Shown here one piece after another: positions 32,458 to 43,696 of a DNA stretch of 64,000 nt. Location: the NCBI GenBank assembly GCA_010093635.1, contig MU006778.1, positions 128,412-192,411 of the forward strand, written 5' to 3'. Both the position numbers and the translations under genes were made by a program. This stretch comes from Massarina eburnea CBS 473.64 (taxonomy: Eukaryota; Ascomycota; Dothideomycetes; Pleosporales; Massarinaceae). Numbering within the stretch: position 1 is the first letter of the stretch; every line of letters starts with the position of its first letter. The notes beneath the pieces are model-generated. The model was not told the DNA's origin. It saw nothing but the letters and a program-made list of their open reading frames with translations, and searched no databases.

Positions 32458-33993
32458 ATGACCGACACGCACAAAGAACCCCCCGCCGACGCGCGACGGC
32501 TGGACGACATCGCCGAGGGCGTCGTTGTTCGCGGACGGCAGAAGAGGCACTCGCAGATGGCTGCCGACGTGCTCTCGCCCCGGAGCGAGCCGGGCTCCCT
32601 CGCCTCGCCCACCTCGAACCGCACGTCGCTGCCGCCCCTCCTCACCTCCCCGCCGTCGCGGGCGAAGCTGGAGCGCGCGAGCTCGTACATCAACAAGCGC
32701 CTCTCCACCTTCTCCAATGCCTCGAATGCCCAGTCCGCGCGCTCGCGTCCGCAGTCGACCGCCTTCCCCATCTTCCACTCGAGCCTGCCGTACACGCTGG
32801 TCCGAGACTTTGCCTACAGCCCCATACACCCCCTCTTCTACGGCCCTCTCCCCGAGCTGCCGTCCGACATATCCACGCCCGCCAGCGAGGTGAGCAGACG
32901 GCTGTCCGACCCGCCCGCCGTTCCCTCGCACAGCGACCGCGCGGGCCAGTGGGACGCCGGCGAGCAGCTCCCGCAGACCTCGTTCGCCGATGGCCCGCCA
33001 TACAGCGAAGACGAGGACATTTCAAGCCCGGTAGTCACCAGCCACGCACGACACAAGAAGCATAAATCGAACATAGTTAACTTTGATCAGACTCGTGGTC
33101 GGAGAGGGTACCCGGAGGAGCTTCGCCGGAGCTCCTACGCTGGCACGCATGGGGACAGCAGTCAGTTATTCTACGTCAACGAGCCGCACGAGGCCGTCAG
33201 CGGTCCCGGCGGCGAGTACATCACGTATCCTCCCGAGCAGTCCTCTTCCCTCCACGTCCCGGCTGGTGCTGGTGCTGGTGCCTCACGTCGAGATTCGCAC
33301 TTTGCAACCATCCTTCCTCGACGCGCCTACGCGGATGACGACGGCCCGCCGTACGATTCGGACGAAGAGATGTCGGAGCCGGGCGACTTCCTCAACGACC
33401 AGAGCCGCTTCTCGCGAGATTACCAATTCACCATTGCGTCCCCCGCCGAGGAGATGCACGGAAAAGCAGTTGCACTCTTCGACTTTGAGCGGGAAAACGA
33501 CAACGAGCTCCCACTCATCGAGGGGCAAGTGATTCTCGTCTCATACCGCCACGGGCAAGGCTGGCTGGTGGCCGAAGATCCCAAGACGGGCGAGAGCGGC
33601 CTGGTGCCCGAAGAATACGTGCGGTTGCTACGCCACATCGAAGGCGGATGGAACGGTCTGATGAACGGGGCGACGGTGCATCAGGAGGTTGCAACGAATA
33701 CCGGCAATCCCGAGGGTCTGCTCTCGCCCGTCTCGGCCGGTCCCGAAGCCAAAACGCCGACGCAAGCCGACCACAAACAGTACGCACCAGTCATCTCGAC
33801 TTTTTCTACCAGCACGAAAGACCTCGAACCTTATCCGAAGGAAATGCTCGGCACGCCCCCTGGCGAAGGCGGCTCGAAGCTACGGGACGACTCAAAGGAG
33901 AGGACGGCAGAGGATAGAGGTGGGCCGATGGAGGGCGTGGAAGCGAGTCCGGCTCCCTCTAGCCGGCCGGGGAGTCAGCATGCGAATTCATGA
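32458..33993 (+). CDS. nbp2: SH3-domain protein, Nbp2/Skb5-like
   Basis: 511 aa from the first ATG of the frame (MTDTHKEPPADARRL). The frame is open for over 110 codons upstream but has no ATG there; a spliced upstream exon is possible because a consensus donor sits near 32030. The N-terminal part is Ser/Pro-rich and disordered. Residues about 335-400 form one SH3 domain with ALFDFERENDNELPLIEGQ, GQGWLVAEDP and LVPEEYVRLL, the pattern of yeast Nbp2 and fission-yeast Skb5. In those organisms the protein is an adaptor bringing type 2C phosphatase to MAP-kinase modules (Nbp2) or binding the PAK kinase Shk1 (Skb5). A role as signalling adaptor in the cytosol is thus likely. The C-terminal 110 residues are disordered and contain no second domain. 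Confidence 0.82.
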   Translation: MTDTHKEPPADARRLDDIAEGVVVRGRQKRHSQMAADVLSPRSEPGSLASPTSNRTSLPPLLTSPPSRAKLERASSYINKRLSTFSNASNAQSARSRPQSTAFPIFHSSLPYTLVRDFAYSPIHPLFYGPLPELPSDISTPASEVSRRLSDPPAVPSHSDRAGQWDAGEQLPQTSFADGPPYSEDEDISSPVVTSHARHKKHKSNIVNFDQTRGRRGYPEELRRSSYAGTHGDSSQLFYVNEPHEAVSGPGGEYITYPPEQSSSLHVPAGAGAGASRRDSHFATILPRRAYADDDGPPYDSDEEMSEPGDFLNDQSRFSRDYQFTIASPAEEMHGKAVALFDFERENDNELPLIEGQVILVSYRHGQGWLVAEDPKTGESGLVPEEYVRLLRHIEGGWNGLMNGATVHQEVATNTGNPEGLLSPVSAGPEAKTPTQADHKQYAPVISTFSTSTKDLEPYPKEMLGTPPGEGGSKLRDDSKERTAEDRGGPMEGVEASPAPSSRPGSQHANS

Positions 33994-34964
33994 ACGCTGA
34001 TGCTTGTTTGGCTCTCTTCTATTTTCCCACAGCCCGCGGCTCTAGATCCCGTCGTCGGCTACAGCTACTCCTTTTGGAATGTTAATCACCGCATTGAGAG
34101 GCGTTTGGGATCGCGATCGGCAGGCATATCAGTTTACAGCTTAGCTGAACTGTACCTTACACCTTCACGACATTCGCTTCACTCCATGTTTTAACTGATA
34201 CTTTTTTTTTACCTATTGCATTTGTTCGATCTACACCTTACGACCCTATCCTACGAACAGCGAGAATCGGAGGAGCGTTTCTAAATAATGTGGAGCGTGT
34301 TTTAACTAGTCGGAGCATGCTGCAAGCAGTTTTCGGATTGCCGTCTCGCTTGAGCATAGGCTTGAGGAATATATAAGACGGGAAAGACCAACGGGATTCG
34401 CTTGTCCTGGTGAACCGAGAGCTATTTGATTTGTAGTTGTACGTGTTTTTTTGAATGAATGAATGGCATGTTTTGGTTTGGACAGTGATGAGACACAAAA
34501 TCGGTTACACCTGGCTGGAAAGATACCACCGGGTCATGAGGATATGGGGTTGGGGTTGCATGTGATCTTGTAGGGTCCTGTGAACGGCTTAATGAAAATG
34601 AGAATGGGATTAGATTGATTGAAATGGATGTGGGATTGTCCAGCTTTGCCCAATATAAGAGATTCGTATATGTTCGATTAGTCTCTTGACACATGGCGAG
34701 CGTCTTTACTGCTACTACTCCGAGAAAAAAAATCGAACTGTAGGGAGGTAGTGAGCGCAGGGGACTATGAACATGGACTAAGATAGAGACGTAGGCGGGG
34801 TGTTGCATTTACACAGTCGCCCTCAACAGTCTCATGTATGATAGAATGAGGTCAGTAAGGGATCCAAGAGCGGTGACAATGGGATACATCTCTTTATGGT
34901 ATTGATTGTTTTAGTTAATATACTAGGAGAACATTATAGCAGACATCACCCGACGGGTATATTG
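33994..34964. other. Convergent intergenic
   Basis: 3' flanks of two convergent genes. No gene seen. A T-run at about 34203-34212 may mark the end of the SH3-gene transcript. The stretch just before 34965 continues into the repetitive GAT/GAA codons of the neighbour's acidic tail. Confidence 0.6.
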
Positions 34965-36325
34965 CTACATCCCGTCGAGCGGATCCGATTCGTATTCTTC
35001 ATCATCATCATCATCATTTTCTTCTTCTTCATCTTCATCATCATCTTCTTCTTCTTCCGAGTCCGTATCTTCAAGATATGCGGCCTCAGGGGTTTCGCTA
35101 GAGCCATCCCAAGCAGCCAACAACACTCCATCCACATACACGCTCCAATCCGCGTTTCCATACCATGTACTCCCTTTGCTCGTAAACCCGAAATGCTTCC
35201 AGTACTTCGAATCCTCTGGATATCGGCCTTCCGGCCTGTCTTCTCTCCGTAGTGTCGGTGTTCGTCTTGCACCTTTCCGAGTGTAGAAGATAGCAACAGT
35301 TATGTACAGCCAGTCATTCGAATAAGGATGTATAAATATAGAATCCCGCGCGGTTTCAATATGAATGGAGTCAATAATCCCGGAGTTGACGTGGTCTATC
35401 CAGTTCGGATCCTTGTTGGCGAATATGTGGTTGACAGACTCGAAAGTCCAGTTGAGGCCTTCTACTAGGCCTTTCTCCCTCTCCCAGTATCTCAAGGAAT
35501 CGGCGTGCTCCGTGCAATGAAGAATGTCTTTCCCGTTTCCTTGCTCGTCGTCTCCATTCTCGTCATCTCCATCCTCTCCTTCATAGAAATAAGAATCTGC
35601 ACAGACGCTCCTGTTGCAGTCCAAACAGATTCCATTTTCCGAATAATTGCTCTCGCCAAATTTCGCAGTTATCGACCAGTCAGTCTCGTTGTACATGGCT
35701 GCGAACATGACGAGGTCTGTTATGTCGATACTCTTCCCACCCACACGCCATGCGCGGTAGTCTCTGGGGTAGGCTTCCAGCAGTACCTTTCTCGGTGCCG
35801 TGTCCACGGTGAATTCGAATGTTTCAAAGTAAGTTTGCAAAAGATCCTCTCTGATTTGGAGGACGGAATGCCGTTTCCATATGGAGAAGAACTCGTCGCG
35901 AATCTGTTGATTCGTTTGCGCAAAGGAAAGGAACTCGCGTGGAGTCGCTGCCTCGGGCGCCAGTTGGGTGGATAGACCGGTAAGTTCGTCGTCGCGTGCG
36001 AGGCCATATATCGAGTTGCGAAGCTCTGTGCAACTTCGGTCAGATTTCCTGTTTAGCCACGATTACTAGGGCTCGACTTACCTCCTGGGAGTGAGAAGAA
36101 GCCCGATTGCTTGGGGCGCGACGGGTTTGGGTCTTCAACCCCCTCGCGACGTCGTTTCCGCGTGTTCGATGTTGTTGATACGCGTTCTTCTCCCGGTGCT
36201 TCTACCGGAGTGTCTTCGACAGGCTCTTCATCTTGGACTTCTTGTTGTATCTCCAGGCTCTCGTTCGACTCGGGCGCTGGTGATGCAGGAGGGTAATTTG
36301 GCTTGGGATTTCTCGTTCTCGCCAT
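34965..36325 (-). CDS. Unrecognised protein with LPxELRNxIY motif and acidic tail
   Basis: Exons 36325-36082 and 36025-34965 (56 nt intron) give 434 aa. The splice rebuilds FSLPGELRNSIYGLARDDEL, the short LPxELRxxIY helix motif that opens many fungal proteins of the 2EXR/F-box-like class. Around it lie an N-terminal basic/acidic disordered segment (about 75 aa) and a folded part with the pairs CLDCNRSVCADS and WYGNADWSVYVDGVLLAAWDG. The C-terminus has about 40 residues, nearly all Asp/Glu. Such proteins are very numerous in moulds and mostly uncharacterised; I do not assign a function. An upstream in-frame ATG at 36391 would add 22 residues. The acidic run is encoded by GAT/GAA repeats (about 34990-35065), which are prone to length change. 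Confidence 0.75.
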
Positions 36326-38654
36326 TGTTGGTAATTGGATGATGGAGTAGTTTGAGCTTCCGTCGTGTATACCAGTGCGCTTGTAGAGCAAGTGACGCTA
36401 GTCCTAGAACATCAACATTTGAATGTTGCTTTCCTAGTGCGAACTAAGAGGCACTCGATTTTCTTTGTCGCACAAGTAAAAGGATTCCTGGTCATTTGAA
36501 AACGCAGGTAAATAACATGCACTTTGTAGAATTGAGCGGAACACGTGACTAGCTATTCAATCCTCTCAGTGTGTGAGCACTTACTTACATAGTACCTTGA
36601 TACTCCGTGAAGCCTACTATCCATAACGCGAGTGACTGCTTAGCATGAATCCAATTTCGAACCCACCGTCTTAGCTTGCAAGAGTTCACAGCCGACGTAC
36701 GATATTTCACACGCGAATTAGACAGTGATTATTTCAATCAATTTAAGCGCTGTTGATGGAGCCACCAAGCTTGTGTTCAAGGGATAGCCAATCCAGCGTT
36801 TGCTGGTCAGTATTGTACTGTTGTGCGAAGCTGTGTATGGCATTCCGGAGCCAGTCAATCTTCTGCATCAGGACTCCGGGGTAGAAGGTAATGATACTGG
36901 GGGATATTGCGCAAAGCAACAGCTGTCTCGCGTCTTTTACTTGTCTTCAACAAAGTGTTTGTCCATATCTTCTGAGGTTGTGCATTCAGGCCTCCCGTAT
37001 TCCAAAGACTCTTTTCTCTAGCCAATACAAAGAGTTCTGTAAAATCTGAATGCCAGATGAGATGTTCTTTTATGAATACGTAATATCTTTGTTTGCTGTG
37101 GGTCATATGTACATGTAGCAATCTGATTGATGACGCGATGAAGAAGTCAAGATCCTCCCGAGGAAGCTTGCGGAACCATGTAACCTCTTCTGCGGCCAGA
37201 CTCCCCTCTACTTACCTTCCGCTTAGCCACACTCGACGCCCGCCCCCAATAGGGGCGAAAGGGCGACGGGCGATGTGGCGAAGTCACATACTGTGGTCTT
37301 GTGGTCGAGTAGTCAAAAGTGGCGCGACTGAGCTGTCGAAACATGACTCCACTGATACAGTAAGCACACTAAGTTTCTTATCGCTAAGTGGTGGAATTAC
37401 TTGCATGATGTAAGCTCTTAGGCATCCATACTAGGACATTGAACTTTGGATTGTGTCTCAGCATGTTATTTGGAGCTCATAGAGTAAAAGAATGCCTTGC
37501 CATATGTCATCTATTCAAGAAGACTTGAATAACCAGTAAATCACCAAGAACGCTGCGGTCGTTTCTTAGATGACACAGAGTCATGCGACAAAAGAATATA
37601 GTTGGAAGCTGATGTAGAATACTAGGTCTCTGTTGCTCTGTATGCCTTAGCTTTAGTATTGGGTGAGAGGGCATTGAGACAAGGTACATTGGTATTGTCA
37701 ATCAATGCCGTCGGGGGTCGGCGTAATCGCCTCTGGCTCAAACACGGAGACATTCTGAAGGAGAGGACGGCAGAGAATGTAACTTTGAGCATCATAGCTG
37801 TCGATGGTCATCAGTGTGGTGGTGGCCCCGTGGGTCTTGATTCTCTACCTTCCGTGATCGTCGATATATTGGTGTGCTCCGTGGTATAGTTCCTCCACTC
37901 TTCTATTTGGTTGCCACCTTTACCAGTAGCAAAGGTTCTTCAACTGTCAAGGACCGTCGGCATGCACCAGTTCAATCAGAAAATGACGGGGTTATTATCA
38001 TAAGTTTGTAGGGCCTCGGTACAGTTTCCTCTCTTAGTCAATGGTGTAGCATCCTTGGACGGCACGTTTCTGGAAGTATCCTTTACTTCGTACATGAGAA
38101 CACCAATACACCACTACAAATCCAAAACACGAGGAACAGACACTGTAAATCAGCTGGCCAACAACACAGACCCTAGTAGTGACGATAAGAAGCTGACGTT
38201 AGCCATCCTTTGGAATATCCTCCCGGACTTCGAGAACAAATACATGTGGTCGCTCAGTACCCCAGAGAAGTTCCAGGTTCTCAACACATGCAAAAGATGC
38301 CTAGATCTTACATAGCCAACACGCCAATGTAGAATCCAGGACCGGTTTGTATACCGGAAGCTGGCACATAGAAAGTCAGCCGTTGGGTCGAGCTCTCGTG
38401 TGACTTGCATTTTCAATATTGAGGCACATGAGCGCTCTAGTCGGATAAGGTATGAAATACGGAAGCTCGTGTTAGTGCAGTGGATGACAGGAGCCGCGTT
38501 CATTTTTGCTGTGGTCGATGCGGCAACCTTACTATTATCGGACTAGTGGGTGGTCTTCGACTTCAACGAGGATTCCATCAGCTTATCTCATCATCCATGA
38601 CACGTGGCGTCGTAGTTGAGCCGTCTCTTCAATTATGTTTGTTTGCCTAACGCT
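36326..38654. other. Gene-poor region
   Basis: No intact gene supported over 2.3 kb. An imperfect GC-rich hairpin spans 37226-37279 (GCCACA/TGTGGC, CGCCCG/CGGGCG and an inner CCCC-AATA-GGGG). Frames of 60-120 codons here have no family likeness. The region abuts the ligase relic and may be old decayed sequence. Confidence 0.5.
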
Positions 38655-38866
38655 AAGATACAGTTGCCAGGTTGCTGCAGCCGCATCGCAGCCCTGGCCG
38701 TCTTTCAGCCAACACGAAGCATATCTTGCATGGGAATGCGTTCGCCCACTGACACTACGAGTGTGTCCTCAGCCCTAATGGCTTCCATGGCGCCCGCGGC
38801 GGAATTTGCGGGCATGAAAACGCATTTTGCATATGGATCTAGTTCGGACTCTAGTTCTTGCATGCG
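38655..38866 (-). pseudogene. Relic of a succinate-CoA ligase alpha-like gene
   Basis: On the minus strand one frame reads DPYAKCVFMPANSAAGAM, EAIRAEDTLVVSVGERIP and MQDMLRVG before a TGA (38705-38707). The order CVFVPA...AAxAIxEAI...LVVxVxExIPxxDMLRV is the heart of the CoA-ligase alpha subunit (succinyl-CoA synthetase family). After the stop a few residues (MRLQQPGNCILA) still resemble the following RLVGPNCPGIIA segment. No start, no CoA-binding Rossmann part and no C-terminus can be found next to it, so this is an isolated fragment of about 70 codons. Confidence 0.55.
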
Positions 38867-39820
38867 ACGTCACTTTGCAGTATTCCGGTCCCACTTCGTA
38901 TACGGTCCACTGTTGTGGCGCTGCAATTATCAAATTCAGCAGCTTTTACCTACACAATATCTCAACTGGGAGTGTTTCCACGTGAAACTGTGCACTGCAC
39001 ATATATGCTATCGATCCAAGGACCCCTTTTCGACCAACTGGCTAGTGTCTTACATCATTGACTGCTTTGATAATAAGGATCAAGAGAGTTAACATAGTCT
39101 GAATCTCAGCAAAGTTCGATCTTGTTATCCCCATGTCACTCTTGGAACTTATCGGTAGCATCATCTATTTTCAGCTCTGACAGAAAATGGCAGGGCACTT
39201 ACTTCAGTCTAGCATCACATACGGGTAGCTCCCTGAAACTGCACCCTCTAATGCAACCACGCCGTACGCACCGTTCGTAACTTCAATATAGATCGAGCTT
39301 GCGGATGATGATCCGCTCCCAGATTCCTGTACCAGGAACTCGGCCCCAGCTAACAAGGGATGTTTGGCGAATGACCGAATTTGAGGTCTTTCAGTGTCGA
39401 TGGCGCTGGCTGGGCCAAGACTTGGTCCATATGTGACTTGAAGAGGCTTCAGTGTCAATAATGCCAAAGGCGGCTGGGTTATGCCTTACCTTCTACCAGC
39501 TCGTTCCAGCTCACTGTCTAGACTCCCTTGTCCAATATCTCACCTGATGATAGAGTTGTATCTAACTGTCGAGTCATATGTACTCACGGACCTTCACGAT
39601 GTCTGATTTCGCCTTGGTGCTTGAGCTCGGCTCCGGGTGAGATGCTCATATCCCGAACGACTGTAGCAATGCCTCGCTACAGGGGCCAAAGTAGCAGTGC
39701 CATTACGAGGGATTGGCATGGAAGAATGAGAATACCAGGTATAAGAAGGACCATGTTTCCCAACATGAAGATTCTCATCACCACCCCTCTCGCTAATCCT
39801 TATTCCCTCTTCCATCAAAT
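38867..39820. other. Region upstream of laccase, possible unrecognised minus-strand exons
   Basis: Laccase promoter side. On the minus strand there is an 87-codon frame (39467-39204) preceded by an intron-like GTAAGG...CCCAG, and further upstream a coding-like stretch at about 39595-39680 (GIATVVRDMSISPGAELK). They might be exons of a small gene divergent from the laccase, or a relic. I recognise no family and cannot build a complete gene. Confidence 0.3.
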
Positions 39821-41797
39821 ATGGGGTTTCTCAGCTATTCCATCGTCTATCTTCTTGCCCTCACAGGCATTCCACTCGTTTCTTCTCTTTCCGTTCCGAA
39901 TCGTTTCAAGCCTAGGGACGCTTCACCGGGCTTCACCTGCCATATTCCAGATGGCTTCGAGTTCTGCAACAGTGAGAGCAATCGCCAGTGTTGGTTGAGG
40001 AACAAGGCGACTGGGAAAGAGTACAATATCCACACCGACTACGAGGATGACTTTCCAGAGGGTATCGAGAGAACCTACAACCTCGAGGTTACTGAAGCAG
40101 ACGTCAGTCCTGACGGCTTCGTTAAGAGAGCCCAGGTGATAAAGAGAGTCGAAGAAGCCACAGCCCGCTACCCTGGTGTTTTGATCGAAGCATGCTGGGG
40201 CGACACTCTCGTCGTCAATGTCAAGAATAAGCTTTCTTCCAACGGCACAACAATCCACTGGCATGGTATCCGAATGTTCGAGCAGAATCAGATGGATGGT
40301 GTAAATGGTAAGCCTTTTTCCTGCCCTGCTCACCACCACCCACGAAGCATGATAATCGCTAACCACTATACAGGCGTGACGCAGTGCCCGATCTCTCAAG
40401 ACGACACCTTCCAATACAAATTCCACCTGCGCCAGTACGGCCACACATGGTATCACTCACATTACTCATCACAATACACCGACGGCGTTGCAGGACCCCT
40501 TCTCATCCATGGACCTCACACTGCCAGCTGGGACGTAGAATGGGAACCCATAATAATTGCTGACTGGTTCCACACCAACGCTTACGAAGCGTTCACCAAA
40601 TCGCTCAGCGGGCCACCGGGAGCCGATTCCCTCGTCGTCAATGGAACGGGCCGTGATAACATAAAGGGCACAGGCGACTACTTCCGACAGACCTTCGAAC
40701 ACGACCAGCGTCATTTGATCCGTATCATCAATGGTGGGACGGACTTCCATTTCCATTTCTCGATCGATGGACATATGCTACAGGTTGTGAGTGCGGATTT
40801 GGTGCCCATCGTTCCATTCTGGACAGACTCCCTCAGCGTAGGAATCGGCCAGCGCTACTCAGTCATCGTACACGCAAACGCGACCACGTCATCCAACGGC
40901 AAATACTGGATGCGTGCAGAATACAACACGACGAACTTGTGCAACCTAAACCAGGAAAACTTCCCCGCGTCGGAACCTGACACCCAGCGCGTCGGCATCA
41001 TCACATACTCCAACTGCAAAGCCCCTGCAACCGAGGAGCCTTCGACGGAAAGATGGCCCGCGATAGTTGGATGCCAGGACCCCGTTTTCGAGCCCAAGAT
41101 ACCGTGGACGGTTACCGCGCCGCAGAATAGTATAATCAAGAATGCCCACTTCGCAGGGCTAGATCTGCGGAATCAAAGTCATGGCGCATATCGGTGGGAA
41201 TTGCTAGAGGAACCCCTTTGGTTGAATTACTCTGATCCTACGATCAAGAACTTGAAGAACACGACATGGAACAGCGACTACGCAATCCAACCTTGTAAGT
41301 CTCCGTATTATCAATCCTCTCCCTAACATCGCTCTAATCGTTTTGCTCTAGACAATTACGACGACCCAGAAGGCTTCGTCTACATGATCATCAACTCTGG
41401 GGGCTCGACACACGCCCTTGGTGGCGCGCATCCCATCCATCTCCACGGTCACGACTTCGCCGTAATCAGCCAAGGCCCCGGAATCCTCAATCCTGCCAAC
41501 CCCCCAAAGTGGAACACCAAGAACCCTCCCCGCCGTGACGTCGCCATGCTACCCGACTCGGGACATCTGGTGATTGCTTTCAAGACCGATAACCCGGGCG
41601 TGTGGTTGATGCATTGTCACATTGCGTGGCATGCTGGCAGTGGTCTCGCGCTCCAGGTTCTGGAGAAACAGGAGAAGATTGCGTCTACACTTGGTTCCCT
41701 TTCGGCTATTGATCAGGGCTGCGAAAAGTGGACGGACTGGATGAGCCAGCATCCTGATAAATTCAGATACGAGGATCAGGAAGATTCGGGGATCTAG
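39821..41797 (+). CDS. Secreted laccase-type multicopper oxidase
   Basis: Exons 39821-40307, 40374-41294 and 41352-41797 (introns 66 and 57 nt) give 617 aa. A signal peptide (MGFLSYSIVYLLALTGIPLV) leads. All four copper segments are present: HWHGIRMFEQNQMDG (from His146) joined to GVTQCPI by the first intron, WYHSHYSSQYTDG, HPIHLHGHDFAVIS and HCHIAWHAGSGLALQ. The C-terminal segment holds the type-1 Cys-His pair, with Leu at the usual axial position (family knowledge). Three cupredoxin domains and many N-glycosylation sites fit an extracellular ascomycete laccase that oxidises phenols with oxygen; pigment, lignin or detoxification roles cannot be separated by sequence. The first intron is stop-free and 3n, but skipping it is needed to restore the family motif. 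It converges on an exopolygalacturonase. Confidence 0.95.
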
Positions 41798-42135
41798 TTT
41801 TTCCTTCTTTGTTTCACTTTATCTTTCCTTTCGGAGGCTTCGTCGTGGTTTGCATCTACAGGTTTTTTGGTGTTGGGCGAAGGTTTAATGAACTGGTGTA
41901 CATAGTATTGTGGGATTTTTTCTGGTCAGGGCATGGATATAGGGGCGGTTCTTTTACTCCAAAGTTTGTATAGTAAACACGGACCCTCGGTATAACGTTG
42001 TATAACGTAATGGGAGCATGATCATATTTCAAGCTACGTTGACCCATCATATAGGACAGTTCGTGATTATAAGTAGAAAGTGTTCATATTAACCACTCTA
42101 TACTAGCGGAGTGTTTGATCAGTAGGGCTAAGTGA
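41798..42135. other. Convergent intergenic
   Basis: 338 bp of 3' flanks between laccase and exopolygalacturonase. T-rich and A/T-rich, nothing else seen. Confidence 0.6.
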
Positions 42136-43696
42136 TCAAATAGCCTTCGTACAGTTGACCTGACTTTCAATCCCTTCAATATTTCCACATTCGAACGTAC
42201 TCGCTCCACTCGGACTCGTCACATCGATGTTCGCAATCGTGATGTTTCCACAAACAGATGGACTTGAGCAGACGAGATAGCCAACAAGTGGATCGTGCTT
42301 CTTGCTTGTGGTGCCCTTGAAGTTTTTCATGGTAATATCGGAGATGGTGAGGTTGGACGGGTACTAGTAGATAGTTAGCATCGGGAGAAATGATATTTGT
42401 GAAGAGGGTCGAAGGACGTACTTCGCTGCACACGGTGAGGTTCTTCTGACCATAGCACTGCGTGATCTCGATAGCGTAGTCGACGTTGGAGATCACCATG
42501 CCGTCATAGGTGATGTTTGAGACGGCACCGCCACCACCTCCGCCCTGAAGGTCGCCGGACAGAGCGGAGGAGATTCCGGGCCAGACTTTAATGCGGGCAC
42601 CATCGGAGGCGTTGGACATGCTGACGTTGTAGACCTAGATGGTATTAGTACAATGCGATACTGTTGATAGATGGAATGATGTGCAAGCTTACGTAGACGT
42701 TCTTCACAATATCGATCTCTCCAAGGTACTGTCCCAAACTTCCAACACTGATGCCGTGACTGCCGTTGCAGATGAGATTCTGCACCACAATGTCTGTGCT
42801 GTTGGGTTTGAAAGACACGCAGTCGTCGCCATTGTTGATGTTAGAGTTCTGAATCACGATGTTGGATGAGCGGTATGTATCCCACCTGTAAGTTGTTAGT
42901 TTGTTTCTCACATGCTCGCGCTTTCAGAAATGAAAACTCACCCGTCAGTGTTCTTCGCCGGATTCGTGCTCACACTATCCCCCGCAATGTCAATGTTGGA
43001 GAACACAACATCACTTGAATTTGCCACAAGATTGTACCACTGCGGCGAATACCTCAGCTTCAGGTCTTCTATACGGCCACCTTTGAGTCCGATAGTGCCG
43101 AACAAGATCGGGCGTAGGGTATAGATGTCTTCGGCGTAGAGATCGTACCAGACCTGGCCGTTTCCATCCAGCGTACCGCCGCCGTAGACATGGACATCCG
43201 AGCCACCGAGCTGGAAGAACGTAGTCGCGTTTTGGAAAGTCTGGTTAAAAGCATTTTCTTGCCAATAATCCGTGTCGTTGGTGAACTGAATAGTGCCTTG
43301 GATATCTGTCCTGGTTTTAGCGAAATTCTTCAACAGCGACTACCAGAATTATTTACCAAGATCGATACTGTTGAGGAACGTAAGATCTAGTGCCGTTCCG
43401 ACCGTATACTTTTTGTCTTTTGAGAAGATCACGTGACCTCCGTTGTTGCACTGCTTGATGGCGCTCAGGATGTACTCCGAATCATCCTTGCCATCCACGC
43501 CATAGCTCTTCACAGTACAATTTTTCGTTCGAACGGGCGAGTTGTGGACAGGTAGCCCAGGGGAGAAGGGGGCAACAGCGTGGTTTGGTCTTCCTGATGA
43601 GACGCGCCGCGGTGCAAACAGTTCGGCTTCCAATGGCGAAGACCATGCTAGCGAAGCATTCAGCAAAGCTGCTCCGATGTAGGACGACAGATGCAT
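42136..43696 (-). CDS. GH28 exopolygalacturonase
   Basis: Five exons (43696-43357, 43305-42942, 42885-42693, 42634-42422, 42363-42136; introns 51, 56, 58 and 58 nt) give 445 aa. A hydrophobic start (LSSYIGAALLNASLAWSSP) acts as secretion signal. The right-handed beta-helix carries the four GH28 signatures in order: NTDGWD, NGDDCVSFKPNST, GSHGISVGSLGQ and RIKVWPG. The wording of the second motif (DDCVSFKPNST) is that of exo-acting enzymes, which release galacturonic acid from the end of pectin chains. About a dozen N-glycosylation sites are visible. Role: extracellular pectin breakdown. It is encoded tail-to-tail with the laccase. No defects seen. Confidence 0.94.

Noticed and set aside
31796..32461. 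221-codon Pro/Ala/Arg-rich frame upstream of the SH3 gene
   Set aside because: Composition follows from C-rich repeats; it is out of frame with the SH3 protein.
37226..37279. GC-rich imperfect hairpin
   Set aside because: Several bulges and no adjacent gene or RNA signature; likely chance in a GC-rich patch.
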